This document shows positions 54,440-63,371 of a DNA stretch of 64,000 bases, in pieces. Source of the DNA: Mycolicibacterium sp. TUM20985 (GTDB lineage: Bacteria > Actinomycetota > Actinomycetes > Mycobacteriales > Mycobacteriaceae). How positions within the stretch are numbered: position 1 is the first letter of the stretch; every line of letters begins with the position of its first letter. The notes beneath the pieces were generated by a model. It was given only the letters and a program-made list of their open reading frames with translations. It did not search any database and had not been told where the DNA came from. Position numbers and translations under genes: made by a program. Location: NCBI RefSeq assembly GCF_030295745.1, contig NZ_AP027291.1, positions 310,001-374,000 on the forward strand. The letters are read 5' to 3'.

Positions 54440-55222
54440 TCAGATCGGCAGCTTGCGGAAGATCGGCCGCGGTACGTGTCGCAGCACCATCATCACGTAG
54501 CGGAACGCTCCCGGCGCCCACACCAGTTCCTTGCCCTTGGCCGACGCCGTGACCGCGAGCTCGGCGACGTACTCCTTGTCGACGGTCATCGGGGCTTCCT
54601 TGGCGCCGGTGGCCTTCAAGTAGTCGATCGTGGTCTTCGTCCGAACCTGTCCGGGGCGAATGACGAGTACGCGAACCCCGAACTCGCGCAACGCTTCCCC
54701 CAGTCCGAGATAGAAGCCGTCGAGCCCGGCCTTGGTGGAGCCGTAGACGAAGTTGGAGCGGCGCACCCGCTCGCCTGCCGCGCTGCTCATCGCGATGATG
54801 CGGCCCGAACCCTGGGCGCGCATCTTCTCGCCGAGCAGCACCCCCACGGATACCGCTGCGGTGTAGTTGATCCCGGCGATCTGGACGGCCTTGCGCTGGT
54901 CCTGCCACAGCTCCTCGGCGTCACCGAGCAGTCCGAACGCCACGACTGCGACGTCGATGTCACCACCGGCGAACGCCTTGTCGATCACCGCCGGGTGGCC
55001 GTCGGTCTCGACGCCGTCGAAGTCGACCCACTCGACGGACTTCGCGCCGGCCGACGTCATCGCGGCGATGGCGTCGTCCTTGCGGGGGTGGTCGGGTAGG
55101 TCGGCGAGTATCACGCGCGCCGAGGCGTCGCGCAGGTAGCGCTCGGCGATGGCCAGGCCTATCTCGGACGTGCCGCCAAGGACCAGGATGGCCTGCGGAT
55201 TGCCGACGGCATCAAAGACCAT
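54440..55222 (-). CDS. dprE2: DPX reductase DprE2
   Basis: A 260-residue short-chain dehydrogenase using NADH to reduce decaprenylphosphoryl-2-keto-ribose to DPA, completing the DprE1/DprE2 epimerisation. The N-terminal nucleotide motif is [17 protein letters not shown], the catalytic set is MSSAAGER with YGSTK (Tyr-Lys), and the C-terminus [10 protein letters not shown] is as in M. tuberculosis Rv3791. A roughly 6-residue insertion (TIDYLKATG area) after VRTK is not in the M. tuberculosis protein as I recall it. The ATG directly follows the dprE1 TAA. Confidence 0.95.
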   Translation of the reverse strand: MVFDAVGNPQAILVLGGTSEIGLAIAERYLRDASARVILADLPDHPRKDDAIAAMTSAGAKSVEWVDFDGVETDGHPAVIDKAFAGGDIDVAVVAFGLLGDAEELWQDQRKAVQIAGINYTAAVSVGVLLGEKMRAQGSGRIIAMSSAAGERVRRSNFVYGSTKAGLDGFYLGLGEALREFGVRVLVIRPGQVRTKTTIDYLKATGAKEAPMTVDKEYVAELAVTASAKGKELVWAPGAFRYVMMVLRHVPRPIFRKLPI

Positions 55223-56584
55223 TTACAGCAACTCCAAACGTCGGGCCATGTCGGAGACGAAGATCCCGGCGGGATCGACCTCGCGGCGCACCTTGATCCA
55301 TTCGTCGATGCGCGGGTACATGGCGTGGAAGGTCTCCGCGGTGGTCCGGGAGTCCTTGGCGGTGTAGAGGCGGCCGCCGAACTCGAGCACGCGGCGGTCG
55401 AGTTCGGTGACGAATTCGTTGAGGCCGGCCTTGATGGGAAAGTCGACGCAGATGTTCCAGCCCGGAATTGGGAAGCTCAGCGGCGCTTGGTTTCCCGCTC
55501 CGAACAACTTGAAGACGTTGAGGAACGAGTAGTGCCCGGAGCGCTGGATGTCGACGATGATGGCCTTGAACTCCTCGACCGCCTCGGTCGGCACCACGAA
55601 CTGGTACTGCAGGAAGCCGGCCCGCCCGTAGCCGCGGTTCCACTCCCCGAACATGTCGAGCGGGTGATAGAACTGCGTCAGGTTCTGCACCTTGCCACGG
55701 TAGGTACCCGACTTGCGGTACCAGAGTTCACCGATCGGGCCGAAGGTGTACTTGTTGGCCAGCCCGTTGGGGAAGACGTCCGGGAACGTGAGTAGTTGTG
55801 GCGCATCGAATTTCAGCGGGTTCTTCTGCAGCTTGGCGGGCAGCTGGTCCAGCGTGGCCAACGATCCGCGCGAGATCGCGGCCCGGCCCAGTTTCGGCGG
55901 CGCGCTGATGGCGTCGAACCAGGCGCTCGAGTAGGTGTAGTCGTTCTCGCTGCCGTCGCTGTGGAAGGCGATGGTGTCGTCGAGGGTGGGCGTGACGTCG
56001 CCGTCGGCGATGAAGTACGCCGTCTCGGTCGGTGTCATCGCGATGGTCGCGCGCAGGATGATGCCGGTCAGTCCATTACCGCCGACGGTTGCCCAGAAGA
56101 GCGTGGCGTCGTCACCGTCGGGGGTCAGGTGGCGAACGCGGCCGTCGGCAGTCAGCAGGTCCATCGAGCGGACGTGATTGCCAAAGCTGCCCGCGCTGTG
56201 ATGGTTCTTGCCGTGGATGTCGCACGCGATGGCGCCGCCGACGGTGACCTGCCGGGTGCCGGGCAGCACGGGGACCCAGAGCCCCAGCGGTAGTGCGGCC
56301 CGCATGAGCTGGTCGAGGTTGACCCCGCCGTCGACGTCGACGAGGTGGGTGTCGCGGTCCATCGAGTGGATCTGGTTCAGCGCCGTCATGTCGACGACGA
56401 GACCGCCGCCGTTCTGCGCGTTGTCGCCGTAGGAGCGGCCCAGTCCACGTGCGACGATGCCTCGCCCGTCGGCGGAGGCAACCGCTTCGGCGATGATTCC
56501 TGGATCTGGCGTCGACAGCACGCGGGCGACGGTCGGCGCGGTGCGCCCCCAGCCCATCAGCTGCTTGGTGGTCGTATCGAACAT
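55223..56584 (-). CDS. dprE1: Decaprenylphosphoryl-ribose 2-epimerase oxidase DprE1
   Basis: A 453-residue periplasmically exposed FAD-dependent oxidase, the benzothiazinone target. VAO-type FAD-binding text is visible: [39 protein letters not shown], and [14 protein letters not shown]. Cys379 in GWNICVDFP matches the Cys387 that benzothiazinones modify covalently, so susceptibility is predicted. Start ATG at 56584 is chosen from the [20 protein letters not shown] alignment; longer in-frame text upstream overlaps gtrA in another frame. The gap to gtrA is 23 bases. Confidence 0.97.
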   Translation of the reverse strand: MFDTTTKQLMGWGRTAPTVARVLSTPDPGIIAEAVASADGRGIVARGLGRSYGDNAQNGGGLVVDMTALNQIHSMDRDTHLVDVDGGVNLDQLMRAALPLGLWVPVLPGTRQVTVGGAIACDIHGKNHHSAGSFGNHVRSMDLLTADGRVRHLTPDGDDATLFWATVGGNGLTGIILRATIAMTPTETAYFIADGDVTPTLDDTIAFHSDGSENDYTYSSAWFDAISAPPKLGRAAISRGSLATLDQLPAKLQKNPLKFDAPQLLTFPDVFPNGLANKYTFGPIGELWYRKSGTYRGKVQNLTQFYHPLDMFGEWNRGYGRAGFLQYQFVVPTEAVEEFKAIIVDIQRSGHYSFLNVFKLFGAGNQAPLSFPIPGWNICVDFPIKAGLNEFVTELDRRVLEFGGRLYTAKDSRTTAETFHAMYPRIDEWIKVRREVDPAGIFVSDMARRLELL

Positions 56585-56607
56585 CGAGACGAGGGTACCG
56601 CCCCGGC

Positions 56608-57018
56608 TCAGCGCAACCGGAAGATGACTACCCGCTGCACCACGAAGTTGATCACCGTCGCGGTGCCCTGAGCGATGACGAACGCGACAGGCACCCGCCA
56701 TGGTTTGTCGTCCCACAGCGTGTAGAACGCGTAGTTGATGCCGACCTGCACGGCGTAGGTGACGGCGTAGAGCGCGACGACCGCGACGAAGCGGGCCCGG
56801 CTGGGTGGCGCCTGAAACGTCCAGCGCCGGTTGATCAGGTAGGCGGTCGTGGTGCCTGCGATGAAGCTCAGCGTCTTGGCCACGTTGACGTTCAGTCCGA
56901 GCCACAGGAACAGCACGTAGAGGCCGAAGTCGACGATTGCCGACAGCCCGCCGGTGACGACGAACCGCCACGCCTGCGTCGTCAGGCTCAGATTGGGCGA
57001 CATCGGAGGCTCGGCCAC
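56608..57018 (-). CDS. GtrA-like membrane protein (Rv3789-like)
   Basis: A 136-residue four-helix GtrA-family protein. [20 protein letters not shown] and the INRRWTF segment are typical, with [22 protein letters not shown] as the last helix. In mycobacteria Rv3789 was proposed to flip decaprenylphosphoarabinose across the membrane or to recruit AftA. It heads the gtrA-dprE1-dprE2-aftA-embC-embA-embB transcript. Start GTG; an ATG at 57003 would shorten it by 5 residues. Confidence 0.9.
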   Translation of the reverse strand: MAEPPMSPNLSLTTQAWRFVVTGGLSAIVDFGLYVLFLWLGLNVNVAKTLSFIAGTTTAYLINRRWTFQAPPSRARFVAVVALYAVTYAVQVGINYAFYTLWDDKPWRVPVAFVIAQGTATVINFVVQRVVIFRLR

Positions 57019-57046
57019 GGGGGGAGCTTAGTCAGTCCGGCTGATG

Positions 57047-57091
57047 GTCGTGACCGGGCGGACGTCCCCTCGGCGTCCGCCCGATCACGAC
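57047..57091 (-). terminator. Strong hairpin after the PE-PPE-domain gene
   Basis: An 18-base stem (GTCGTGA, one C/A mismatch, CGGGCGGACG and its complement) with a 9-base loop lies 15 bases after the PE-PPE stop, upstream of gtrA. It should end the PE-PPE transcript and insulate the emb operon. Confidence 0.8.
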
Positions 57092-57105
57092 TGGTCCGCG
57101 ACGCT

Positions 57106-58155
57106 TCACGCGGTCTCGTCGCCGCCCGTGCTCTTGGCAGCGTCGGCGGGCTTGTCGACGGCCGGCTCCGCGGGCTTGTCGACGGGCGCAGCGGGCGTCG
57201 CGTCCGGGTCATGGTCCTGAGCCGTGGGTGGCTTCGCCGGGGTGGCGTCGTCGGTGGTGTGCGCGGCGTCGGACGCCTGCACGTTACGATGTGGGCGCTC
57301 CTTGGCGCCCGGGTCGTCGCGATCCGCGTCTGCATTCTGGACGGGCATCTTGGGCGGGATGGGCTTGGCGATGGGCTGGACGTCGTTGCGCAAGTAGCCC
57401 ATATCCACCACCGGCCTGAGCACCGCCTCCACCCCATCCACATTCAATCCGAGGTCACGCAACGGTTGCAGCATGGGTAGGTGCGAGTTCGGGATGAGGA
57501 TGTCGGTGACGATGCCCCCCGCGCTGTTGACCGTCGTCCTGATGTTGCGCGCCGGAAGGTTGGTCGGTAGCTCTCCGTAGTAGGGATGCACGTAGAGGAT
57601 CCCAGCCGCCGCGTTGATGATGGCGATGACGTTGAACCGGTCGGGCAGGTCTGCGATGCCGTCGTACTCGCGGGTGACGTAGGTCGTGTCGTACGGGGTG
57701 TCCACGGTCTGGTAGCCCAGCTGGGCCAGCGACCCGTGGCCTGTCCGCGTCGGGTCGGCCACGGCCACGAACGCCAGCCCTCTCGGAGCCGGCCGCTGAT
57801 CGGAAGGCAGGGCCATGAGCCGGCGCTTGGCCTCGGCGATGGCAATGGCGCCCTGGCTGATGCCGAGCGCCCGCTTGTCGCCTGGCGTCGACTGAACGTC
57901 CGCGACGAGTCGGTCCGCGCCGACGGCGACCGAGTAGTCCATGCCGACGACCGTCGCCGGGTACGGCACCGAGACGGAGGGTCCGTCGTCGTACTTCCCG
58001 CTGAGGACGCCGGACAGGTTCAGAGGCGGGACGGTCTGGCCCACGTCTGCCATCTGGCCAGTGCCGCCGAGGGTGAACGTGACCGCGGCGTTCGAGACGC
58101 CCGGCGCGGCGATGACCGCCGCGACGGCAACCGCACCCAAGAACTTTTCAAGCAT
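57106..58155 (-). CDS. PE-PPE-domain alpha/beta hydrolase, secreted
   Basis: A 349-residue exported protein. The signal peptide (about 1-23, ending SNAAV) is followed by a PE-PPE (PF08237-like) alpha/beta-hydrolase domain with nucleophile Ser100 in GISQGA, a LAFVAVADPTR strand, and IVTDILIPNSHLPMLQPLRD near its end. A disordered, Pro/Ala/Asp-rich tail (about 265-349) has repeated DKPAE/DKPAD units. The family has esterase members acting on acyl or mycolyl esters. The second ATG (58155) is preferred over 58173 because GAGAGG lies about 8 bases upstream. Absent from this place in M. tuberculosis; divergent from an AraC-type regulator. Confidence 0.8.
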   Translation of the reverse strand: MLEKFLGAVAVAAVIAAPGVSNAAVTFTLGGTGQMADVGQTVPPLNLSGVLSGKYDDGPSVSVPYPATVVGMDYSVAVGADRLVADVQSTPGDKRALGISQGAIAIAEAKRRLMALPSDQRPAPRGLAFVAVADPTRTGHGSLAQLGYQTVDTPYDTTYVTREYDGIADLPDRFNVIAIINAAAGILYVHPYYGELPTNLPARNIRTTVNSAGGIVTDILIPNSHLPMLQPLRDLGLNVDGVEAVLRPVVDMGYLRNDVQPIAKPIPPKMPVQNADADRDDPGAKERPHRNVQASDAAHTTDDATPAKPPTAQDHDPDATPAAPVDKPAEPAVDKPADAAKSTGGDETA

Positions 58156-58259
58156 GACAACTGCCTCTCTCATGACCCGTGCGAGCGCACGGTTCGAAGG
58201 GCTGCAATGGATTTCGACGTCCAGCGTGGTCAGACGCGTGTGATTTGTTTATTACATAC

Positions 58260-58325
58260 GTTGTCTGACAACGGCTTTCGTTGACAGCAGCCTCGAGGCT
58301 GAACGCGTTGTGAATACGCATTCAC
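58260..58325. promoter_or_regulatory. Two palindromes in the AraC/PE-PPE divergent promoter region
   Basis: GTTGTC-T-GACAAC (58260-58272) is a perfect 6+6 palindrome, and GTGAATACGCATTCAC (58310-58325) a 6+6 palindrome with a 4-base centre. Both lie in the 258-base gap between the divergent genes, which otherwise holds no gene. Candidate operator sites for the adjacent AraC-type regulator or a repressor. Confidence 0.5.
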
Positions 58326-58413
58326 GTTACGAACGATCAGAGGTCGCGAATATGATCACGTCGAGCGACGTTCATGACCGAATTGCGCACGCGACCGGTG
58401 GTAACTTCGCCCT

Positions 58414-59409
58414 GTGGTGGGCCGCACAGTAGCGATTCAGTTCGTTCGCTCGACGATCGATCTGGCGCCGCAGGGGTTGGACGTCGACCACGTGCTGCGC
58501 ACGGCGGGGATCTCGGCCGCCTTGCTGCGCGAGGACTCCGCCCGCGTCACCGAGGTACAGGCGTCACGCCTCATTCAGGCGCTGTGGCAAGTCACCGGTG
58601 ACGAGATGATCGGGCTCGGACCAAGATCCATTCCCCGCGGGACGTTTCGGATGGTCACGTTGGGTCTGATTCACACCGCGGACCTACGGACGGCACTGCG
58701 ACGGTTCATCGAATTCGCGGGCATTGGGATCGGGTTCCGGGTGAAGGAGGCCGACGATGCCCACCACACACACATGTTCTTCGATCCGGGCGGTCGCACC
58801 AAGACCGACCAGTTGGCCCTGGCCATCGGCATGGTCGTCGGACACCGGTTCGCGGCGTGGCTCATCGGTCAGCAGATTGCCTTGACGTCGGTCGAACTAC
58901 CGGACCCCGCGCCACCACACGTCGCGGAGTTTCCGCTGATCTTCGGAGTCATGCCGACCTTCGAGGCGCCGCGAGCGGTCCTCACCTTCGACAGCCGGCA
59001 TTTGAGTGCGCCCCTGGTGCGCACCGAGGAGGAATTGGTTGCCTTCATCGGAAATCTCCCGGCGGCCCTGTTGTTTCGGCAGGATTACAACCCAAGCACG
59101 TCCAGCCGAGTGCGTAGGATGATCGAGCGCCGCAGCACCGAGTCGCTGGTGGTGGAGGACGTCGCCAAGCCCCTCAATATCAGCGCTCAGCACCTGCGGC
59201 GGCTTCTCCGCGACGAGGGCACGACGTTCCGCCAGATCAAGGAGGACATTCTTCGGGACGAGGCCATCGCCGCCCTGGTAAGGGGGCGCGAGACGGTCGA
59301 GGAATTGTCCGTCCGGCTCGGCTTCTCGGAGCCCAGCGCGTTCCGGCGGGCCTTTCGCCGATGGACGGGAAGCCCGCCCGGCGCATACCGGCACGGCGTC
59401 AGCGACTGA
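58414..59409 (+). CDS. AraC-family transcriptional regulator
   Basis: A 331-residue regulator. Residues 15-200 match the arabinose-binding-like effector domain of the OruR/VirS type; residues 235-330 hold the two helix-turn-helices, with VEDVAKPLNISAQHLRRLLRDEG and VEELSVRLGFSEPSAFRRAFRRWTGSPPGAYR. Mycobacterial members such as VirS control adjacent lipid-modifying genes, so the divergent PE-PPE hydrolase gene is the likely target. GTG at 58414 or 58417. The stop overlaps the convergent MocR gene by 11 bases. Confidence 0.85.
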   Translation: MVGRTVAIQFVRSTIDLAPQGLDVDHVLRTAGISAALLREDSARVTEVQASRLIQALWQVTGDEMIGLGPRSIPRGTFRMVTLGLIHTADLRTALRRFIEFAGIGIGFRVKEADDAHHTHMFFDPGGRTKTDQLALAIGMVVGHRFAAWLIGQQIALTSVELPDPAPPHVAEFPLIFGVMPTFEAPRAVLTFDSRHLSAPLVRTEEELVAFIGNLPAALLFRQDYNPSTSSRVRRMIERRSTESLVVEDVAKPLNISAQHLRRLLRDEGTTFRQIKEDILRDEAIAALVRGRETVEELSVRLGFSEPSAFRRAFRRWTGSPPGAYRHGVSD

Positions 59410-60811
59410 CGCCGGCCAGCACACCGCACAGCGCGTCGACGGCGGCGGCGAACGCGCTCTCGGCAGGGGTGCCGAAGCTGACCACGATGCCGTCGGTGGC
59501 GGCGACGTCCGCCCCCGCGTCCGGATGCCGGAGCAGGCTGAGTCCGGACAGTGCGATGCCGGCCTGGCCCGCCCGTCGGATGACCTCGGGCTCGGTCCCG
59601 GCCGGCAGGGTCAGCAGCAGGTGCAGGCCCGCCGACAGTCCGCTGATGCCCACGTCGAAGGGTTGCAGTGCCTGCACCAGGCGGTCACGCCGCCGCCGGT
59701 AACTCAACCGCATCCGTCGAATGTGCTTGTCGTAGCTGCCCTTCGAGATGAAGTCGGCCATCGTCAGCTGGGTGATCGCGTTGACGTAGAACTGCTGGCC
59801 GCCCGTCGCGGCGAGCACGCGGTCGATCAGGTGATCGGGCAGCACCATCCATCCCAGTCGCAACGCCGGTGACAGGCTCTTGCTCGTCGAGCCGAGGTAC
59901 ACGACGCGGTCCGGGTCGAGACCCTGAACCGCGCCGACGGGTTGGCGGTCGTAGCGAAACTCGCCGTCGTAGTCGTCCTCGAGCAGGTAGCCGTCGGTGC
60001 GGTGGGCCCAGTCGACCACGGCCTTGCGCCGCACCGGGTGCAGTGGCCCGCCGTGCGGGAAGTGGTGAGCGGGGGTCAGCAGTGCCGCCGCCGCGGCCGT
60101 CCGGTCGAGGTCGGCGATCACGGCTCCGTGCCCGTCGACGCCGATCGGCGTCGTCGCCACGCCCAACACGGCCAACGCCTCCCGGAACAGGAACAGGCTG
60201 TAGGCCTCGACCGCGATCGGCCGTCCGTTGCCGAACACCCTGCCGAGAACTTCGACGGCGTGCCGGACGCCCGCGCAGATGACGATCGCCTCGGGTGAGG
60301 TCCGCACGCCACGGACCCGACCGAGGTACTCCGCGAGCGCCTCGCGCAATTCCGCGCGACCGCGGGGGTCGCCCATCCGCAGCGCTTCGTGGGGAGCGGC
60401 GGTCAGCGCGCGCCGGGTGGACGCCAGCCACGCGTCGCGGGGAAATGCGGTGACGTCGGGCGAACCGGGCATGAGGTTGTGGGTCGGGACGACGGGGCTG
60501 CCCCGCGGTCGCCTGGGCAGCGGTGCGGCCGCGACGTCGACTACCCAGGTGCCCGCGCCCTGCCGCGATGCCAGCCAGCCCTCGGCCACCAGGTCGGCGT
60601 AGACCTCGGAAACGGTGTTGCGCGCGAGCCCGAGATCCGATGCCAGTGTTCGCGAGGGCGGCAGCATCGTGCCTGCGGTCAGTCGACCGGAGGTGACGGC
60701 GTCCCGCAGCGCAGTGGTCAGCAGTTCTCGAGCCCCTCGCGCGCCGGGAGTGATCGCCTCGCGGAGATCGAGGTGCAGGTCGCGAGAACCCGAATTGGCC
60801 CACGAAGTCAC
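59399..60811 (-). CDS. MocR-type regulator (GntR helix-turn-helix fused to aminotransferase fold)
   Basis: A 470-residue PdxR/MocR-like regulator. Residues 28-95 are a GntR winged helix (TSGRLTAGTMLPPSRTLASDLGLARNTV); the remainder is a class I aminotransferase fold with the PLP Lys at 311 in STSKSLSPALRLGW and DDYDGEFRY at 279-287. The GTG at 60811 is used; longer in-frame text reaches into the divergent promoter and shows no family similarity. It diverges by 49 bases from an AhpD-like gene, the usual position of a regulated target. Confidence 0.84.
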   Translation of the reverse strand: MTSWANSGSRDLHLDLREAITPGARGARELLTTALRDAVTSGRLTAGTMLPPSRTLASDLGLARNTVSEVYADLVAEGWLASRQGAGTWVVDVAAAPLPRRPRGSPVVPTHNLMPGSPDVTAFPRDAWLASTRRALTAAPHEALRMGDPRGRAELREALAEYLGRVRGVRTSPEAIVICAGVRHAVEVLGRVFGNGRPIAVEAYSLFLFREALAVLGVATTPIGVDGHGAVIADLDRTAAAAALLTPAHHFPHGGPLHPVRRKAVVDWAHRTDGYLLEDDYDGEFRYDRQPVGAVQGLDPDRVVYLGSTSKSLSPALRLGWMVLPDHLIDRVLAATGGQQFYVNAITQLTMADFISKGSYDKHIRRMRLSYRRRRDRLVQALQPFDVGISGLSAGLHLLLTLPAGTEPEVIRRAGQAGIALSGLSLLRHPDAGADVAATDGIVVSFGTPAESAFAAAVDALCGVLAGVSR

Positions 60812-60820
60812 TGCTGAATT

Positions 60821-60838
60821 GAACCATGCGGACGGTTC
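60821..60838. promoter_or_regulatory. Inverted repeat between MocR and AhpD-like genes
   Basis: GAACC at 60821 and GGTTC at 60834 frame 8 bases in the 49-base divergent gap. Candidate MocR operator; too short to be certain. Confidence 0.4.
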
Positions 60839-60860
60839 TTTGGTGGCTAGCGTTGCTGTC

Positions 60861-61331
60861 ATGACGCAAACCCTGGAACACCCCACCGCCATCGACCGCC
60901 TTCAGATCTACAAGGTGTCGCCCGAGCTGTACGACGCCATGATGAAGCTCAGCACCGCCGCGGCCAAGGACGTCGACCCGACCATCGGCGAGCTGATCAA
61001 GATCCGCGCCTCGCAGATCAACCACTGCGCCTTCTGCCTCGACATGCACGTCACCGATGCCCGCACGCACGGTGAGACCGAGCAGCGGCTAGCGCTCATC
61101 GCGGCGTGGGAGGAGGCGGGAACCCTGTTCTCCGAGCAGGAGCGGGCGGCTCTGGAGCTGACCGAGGCCGTCACCGAACTGCACCACGGGCACGTCTCCG
61201 ACGAGGTCTACGCCAAGGCCGCCGCGGTCTTCACCGACAGGGAACTCGCCCAGGTGATCGCCATGGCCGTCACCATCAACGCGTGGAATCGGTTCAACGT
61301 CGCCACCCGCATGAAGGCCCCGCGCCGCTGA
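60861..61331 (+). CDS. Carboxymuconolactone decarboxylase / AhpD-like protein
   Basis: A 156-residue all-helical AhpD-superfamily protein. The redox motif NHCAFCLDMH provides C56, C59 and H63 with the upstream conserved Glu region (IGELIKIRAS). Members act as peroxidase partners or CMD-type decarboxylases; peroxide-related activity fits the CxxC. Start ATG at 60861. Divergent from the MocR regulator that probably controls it; the phosphotransferase gene starts 21 bases downstream. Confidence 0.86.
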   Translation: MTQTLEHPTAIDRLQIYKVSPELYDAMMKLSTAAAKDVDPTIGELIKIRASQINHCAFCLDMHVTDARTHGETEQRLALIAAWEEAGTLFSEQERAALELTEAVTELHHGHVSDEVYAKAAAVFTDRELAQVIAMAVTINAWNRFNVATRMKAPRR

Positions 61332-61352
61332 GAGTTCGACGAGGATGGCTGA

Positions 61353-62075
61353 GTGCCAGACGCGCGGATCTCCTTCGAGGGTGACGTCGTGCTGAAGGTG
61401 CACCGGGCGGGCACCGATCTGCAGGGACTACGACGACGGCTGCTGGTCGCTGCGCGTTCCGACGCCCTGGCGTCACCGTTGCAGGTCGAGCCGGAGCAGG
61501 TCGGCGATCGGTGGCTCACCCGATGGCCCCGCCTCGACGTGGTTCGGCCCGAGCCCGTCGACCTGCCTTGGGCACGAGCGGGAGAGGTGTTGGCGCGCTT
61601 GCACAACGAGCCGGTCGGCGACTTCTCGATGGCGCATGGCGCACGTGACCGGCTGCGTCGCGCACTCGCCCGTCTGGGCGACGGCCACGACTCCGACGTC
61701 ATCCGCCGCGCCGCCGCGGGTCTGGACTTCGCACTAACCCCGGACCGGCCGGTCACACTGGTACACGGCGACTTTCACCTCGGCCAACTCGGCAGGGACG
61801 GTGTGGCCTGGCGGTTGATCGACGTCGACGACCTCGGCATCGGTGACCCGGCGTGGGATTTGGCGCGCCCCGCCGGATTCTGGGCGGCCGGGCTGGTGCC
61901 CGACGACGACTGGGAGCGCTTCGTCGACGGCTACCGCGGCGCGGGAGGGCCTGCCCTACCCGACGGCGATCCCTGGTCCGTGCTCGAGCGGGTGGCGCGC
62001 GTTGCGGTCGTGACCGCGGCCGCCAACCACCCGGACGACGAGTTGCTCGTCGAAGCGTGCGCGCGGATGGCTTAG
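61353..62075 (+). CDS. Phosphotransferase, aminoglycoside/choline kinase-like fold
   Basis: A 240-residue kinase. The Brenner loop HGDFHLGQL (HGD at 138-140) and the metal Asp in LIDVDDLGIGDPAWDLA (D157) are intact, so it is likely active, in contrast with the degenerate relative at 13 kb. An upstream LVVDL-type Lys region (VVLKVHRAG) provides the ATP lysine. Substrate unknown; resistance to aminoglycosides should not be assumed. Start GTG. It converges on the zinc-ribbon gene with a 4-base overlap of stops. Confidence 0.83.
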   Translation: MPDARISFEGDVVLKVHRAGTDLQGLRRRLLVAARSDALASPLQVEPEQVGDRWLTRWPRLDVVRPEPVDLPWARAGEVLARLHNEPVGDFSMAHGARDRLRRALARLGDGHDSDVIRRAAAGLDFALTPDRPVTLVHGDFHLGQLGRDGVAWRLIDVDDLGIGDPAWDLARPAGFWAAGLVPDDDWERFVDGYRGAGGPALPDGDPWSVLERVARVAVVTAAANHPDDELLVEACARMA

Positions 62076-62416
62076 CTGGAGAAGAACAGCCTGCCGAACC
62101 CCTGCTTGCGGTAGTGCTTGTTACCGCGATGACCCCACTCGGGCCCGCCGTAGTTGCCGTACCCGCCGCCGCCGCCGTACCCCTGTTGCACCGGCGGCGG
62201 CGCCGCCGACTGGACGAACCGATTCTCCATCTGTGTCATCGACTCGAGCTCTCCGAAGTCGAGGAAGATCCCGCGACAGGTGTCGCACTGTTCCAGGTGG
62301 ACGCCGTTGCGCTCGTAGGTCTTCATGACCCCGGCGCACTTGGGACACAGCAGGGTGTTTCCCACCCCGGGGGTCGAAGTCGGCGGTCGCGGCGGCTCGT
62401 ATGGCGGAATGCTCAT
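62072..62416 (-). CDS. TFIIB-type zinc-ribbon protein
   Basis: A 114-residue protein. A zf-TFIIB domain (about 20-60) has CPKCAG and CDTCRGIFLDFGELE, the two CxxC knuckles binding zinc. The C-terminal half is a Gly/Tyr-rich low-complexity tail (GGGGGYGNYGG) followed by basic/aromatic residues. Such zinc-ribbon proteins are common in bacteria, function unknown. A short palindrome (TCAGCT-CTC-AGCTGA) at 62453-62467 lies upstream of the start. Confidence 0.82.
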   Translation of the reverse strand: MSIPPYEPPRPPTSTPGVGNTLLCPKCAGVMKTYERNGVHLEQCDTCRGIFLDFGELESMTQMENRFVQSAAPPPVQQGYGGGGGYGNYGGPEWGHRGNKHYRKQGFGRLFFSS

Positions 62417-62540
62417 GTGACCACAACGGCCGAGAAGCCTGGGAAGTGCCTGTCAGCTCTCAGCTGATCTCGTCGAGTGGCCAGTTGTCACACGGATCTC
62501 GACATTTCACGTGCGATAAGTGGCCGCTCGCGGAGTAGAT

Positions 62541-63371
62541 CTACACCCAGTACGGCACGCGGGACCGGTACTGCCGCATCGCGAACGCCGTCACCGTCCA
62601 GCCGACGATCGTCAACGCGATGACCACCACCCAGTGCCGCAGCTCCTGGTCGGCGCCCAGCAGCGGTGCGCGCACGATGTCGACGTAGTGCAGCAGCGGA
62701 TTGAACTCGATGACCTTGGCCCAGCCGCCGGCGCCTTGCTGACGCAGGGTGGCGTCGTTCCAGATGATCGGCGTCACGTAGAACAGCAGCTGCACGAGGC
62801 TGAACAACAGCGGGCTGATGTCGCGGTAGCGCGTGGCCAGGATCCCGAAGCAGAGCGCCACCCACACACAGTTCAGCGCGATGAGCGCCAGTGCGGGGAT
62901 GAACGACAGATCGGTCCACTTCCACGGCTGCGGGAAGATGATCGCGATCACCACGAAGATGATGATGTTGTGCCCGAACAAGATGATCTGACGCCACACC
63001 AGTCGGTACACGTGCACCGAGAGCGGCGTCGGAAGTTGTTTGATCAGGCCCTCATTGGCGACGAACACGTCGGCGCCCTCGAGGATGGAGGCGTTGATCA
63101 GGTTCCAGATGATCAGCCCGAGCGTGACGTACGGCAGGTGCTCGGCCAGCGGTAGATGGAACAGCGTGGAGTACAGACCACCCAGCGCCACCGCCATGGT
63201 GCCGGTTGCGATCGTGATCCAGATGGGCCCCAGCACCGACCGTCGATAGCGCTGCTTGATGTCCTGCCACCCGAGGTGCAGCCACAGTTCGCGCTTGCCG
63301 AAGCCCTCCGCGAGGTCACCCCACGCCCGCGTGAAGGTCTTGGACTGCGCGGCCGCATCGATGAACGTCAT
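62541..63371 (-). CDS. wzm: ABC-2 type permease for galactan export, Wzm
   Basis: A 276-residue six-helix ABC-2 permease exporting the lipid-linked galactan to the periplasm together with an ATPase (Wzt, expected beyond the window). LAEGFGKRELWLHLGWQDIKQRYRRSVLGPIW is the family N-terminal segment, and the final helices end YRSRVPYWV. The ATG at 63371 overlaps the glfT1 stop (ATGA), so the two are coupled. Counterpart of M. tuberculosis Rv3783; the 124 bases after it hold no gene. Confidence 0.93.
   Translation of the reverse strand: MTFIDAAAQSKTFTRAWGDLAEGFGKRELWLHLGWQDIKQRYRRSVLGPIWITIATGTMAVALGGLYSTLFHLPLAEHLPYVTLGLIIWNLINASILEGADVFVANEGLIKQLPTPLSVHVYRLVWRQIILFGHNIIIFVVIAIIFPQPWKWTDLSFIPALALIALNCVWVALCFGILATRYRDISPLLFSLVQLLFYVTPIIWNDATLRQQGAGGWAKVIEFNPLLHYVDIVRAPLLGADQELRHWVVVIALTIVGWTVTAFAMRQYRSRVPYWV

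Noticed and set aside
61353..62075. Aminoglycoside resistance gene
   Set aside because: Only the general kinase fold is evident; no close similarity to known resistance enzymes can be claimed from sequence reading.
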